Shown piece after piece: positions 5,438 through 5,456 of a DNA stretch of 5,456 bases. This DNA comes from Oscillospiraceae bacterium (lineage in GTDB: Bacteria > Bacillota > Clostridia > Oscillospirales > Acutalibacteraceae): contig CADBUK010000012.1 of the NCBI GenBank assembly GCA_902797915.1, positions 1 through 5,456 on the forward strand. Direction: 5' to 3'. Numbering within the stretch: position 1 is the stretch's first letter; every line of letters begins with the position of its first letter. The notes below the pieces were generated by a model that searched no databases, was not told where the DNA came from, and saw nothing but the letters and a program-made list of their open reading frames with translations. The position numbers and the translations under genes were made by a program.

Positions 5438-5456
5438 GACGAGGACGGGAATTTCC

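Overview
The window looks like chromosomal DNA of a Gram-positive Firmicute, most likely a gut-type clostridium (Ruminococcaceae/Oscillospiraceae-like). The reasons are a DegV-family protein, an acyl-phosphate-dependent PlsY, consensus sigma-A-type promoters in AT-rich spacers, purine-rich ribosome binding sites, and a modular secreted protein with an LPXTG-like (SPNTG) sorting tail. The taxonomic placement is inference from gene style only.

Layout: (1) 1-744, minus strand: the first 248 residues of a DegV/FakB-like fatty-acid-binding protein, running off the left edge. (2) 745-927: a divergent promoter region with a strong promoter for each flanking gene and a small inverted repeat over the plsY -35. 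(3) 928-1638, plus: complete plsY. (4) 1639-1712: a terminator hairpin packed against a probable promoter. (5) 1713-3896, plus: a 727-residue cell-wall-anchored surface protein made of Ig-like/MBG-like modules. (6) 3897-4111: a convergent spacer with two hairpin terminators and a 34-codon minus-strand fragment that resembles part of an iron-containing alcohol dehydrogenase. (7) 4112-5137, minus: an integral-membrane acyltransferase-3 family protein with its own promoter and a leader hairpin. (8) 5243-5456: non-coding DNA ending in a palindromic repeat element and the start of a second copy.

Functional links: the DegV-like protein and PlsY plausibly act in the same route. FakB-type proteins present fatty acids to the FakA kinase to make acyl-phosphate, and PlsY uses acyl-phosphate to acylate glycerol-3-phosphate, the first step of phospholipid synthesis. 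The surface protein and the membrane acyltransferase are both envelope genes but have separate transcription signals and no visible shared pathway. I see no defence system, CRISPR array, tRNA, rRNA or transposase gene. The least ordinary content is the palindromic repeat at the right edge, followed by the dehydrogenase-like fragment and the variant sorting signal.
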